Both the position numbers and the translations under genes were made by a program. 6,229 nt of DNA, taken from Lachnoclostridium sp. UBA5890. GTDB taxonomy: Bacteria > Bacillota > Clostridia > Lachnospirales > Lachnospiraceae. The number at the start of each line of letters is the position of its first letter. The stretch's first letter is position 1. The notes beneath the pieces are model-generated. The model saw only the letters and a program-made list of their open reading frames with translations, had not been told where the DNA came from and made no database searches. The stretch spans positions 1 through 6,229 of the forward strand of contig DJEU01000027.1 of the NCBI GenBank assembly GCA_002431395.1. Direction: 5' to 3'. Below are positions 6,100-6,229 of the stretch, in pieces.

Positions 6100-6206
6100 A
6101 TTCTCCAACTCCTCCAATTTCTATAATTACCAAGCATCTATCTCTGTATTTTAAACATCTTTATCCCAATTTTTTCCTTCCAAAGTGCTTTCTTATAAAA
6201 CTAATT

Positions 6207-6229
6207 TAACTATTCAGGATCCAATGTAT
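6207..6229 (-). repeat. Inverted repeat, right copy
   Basis: The reverse complement of 6207-6229 matches 59-80, with one extra G at 6221/6222. The shared 15-base core is GATCCTGAATAGTTA. The copy runs off the window edge, so it cannot be seen whether a hairpin like that at 5-65 continues beyond it. It lies about 108 bases upstream of the membrane-protein start and points towards it. The stretch 6118-6206 between them shows no convincing promoter. Confidence 0.55.

Noticed and set aside
5647..6209. Plus-strand open frames opposite the membrane-protein gene
   Set aside because: They have no ribosome binding sites, and their sequences are the complement of hydrophobic codons. The minus-strand frame has the good start signal and coherent membrane segments.

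Overview
The window looks like chromosomal core DNA from a Gram-positive anaerobe of the Clostridia, most likely Lachnospiraceae. This rests on strong GGAGG-type ribosome binding sites, vegetative promoters of the TTTACA/TATAAT type, Rho-independent terminators, the DnaD/DnaI-type (Bacillota) helicase-loading proteins, and the order murC, DnaD-domain gene, dnaI-like gene, prs. The assignment is an inference; no 16S or other strict marker is present. There is no mobile element, tRNA, rRNA or CRISPR array.

Layout. Positions 1-113 hold no gene but contain a long imperfect hairpin (5-65) and a repeat that reappears inverted at the far right end (59-80 versus 6207-6229). murC (114-1496) encodes the UDP-MurNAc:L-alanine ligase of peptidoglycan synthesis. 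The 341-base gap that follows (1497-1837) is the most interesting part. It carries at least eight DnaA-box-like 9-mers, five of them exact TTATCCACA, arranged as an abutting pair just after murC and an abutting triplet further on. The murC terminator stem is itself built from two of these boxes. A consensus vegetative promoter (1736-1764) follows, and then a stable hairpin that would begin at the first transcribed base.

This control region leads into a 393-residue primosome protein (1838-3019) with one N-terminal winged-helix domain and two DnaD C-terminal domains, the domain order of Bacillus DnaB rather than DnaD. Next come a DnaI/DnaC-type AAA+ helicase loader (3035-4036) and an atypically long PRPP synthetase (prs, 4093-5259). 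The three genes are closely spaced on one strand and end at a strong terminator (5282-5317). A convergent gene (5365-6099, minus strand) encodes an unrecognised multi-pass membrane protein.

How it fits together. The initiator DnaA probably binds upstream of the genes that load the replicative helicase, so the cluster may tie helicase-loader supply to DnaA activity, titrate DnaA, or (less likely) act as an origin-like site. PRPP synthetase feeds nucleotide synthesis, so the transcription unit combines replication initiation with precursor supply and sits next to a cell-wall gene. No wholly new system was found; the DnaA-box region is the part worth following up.
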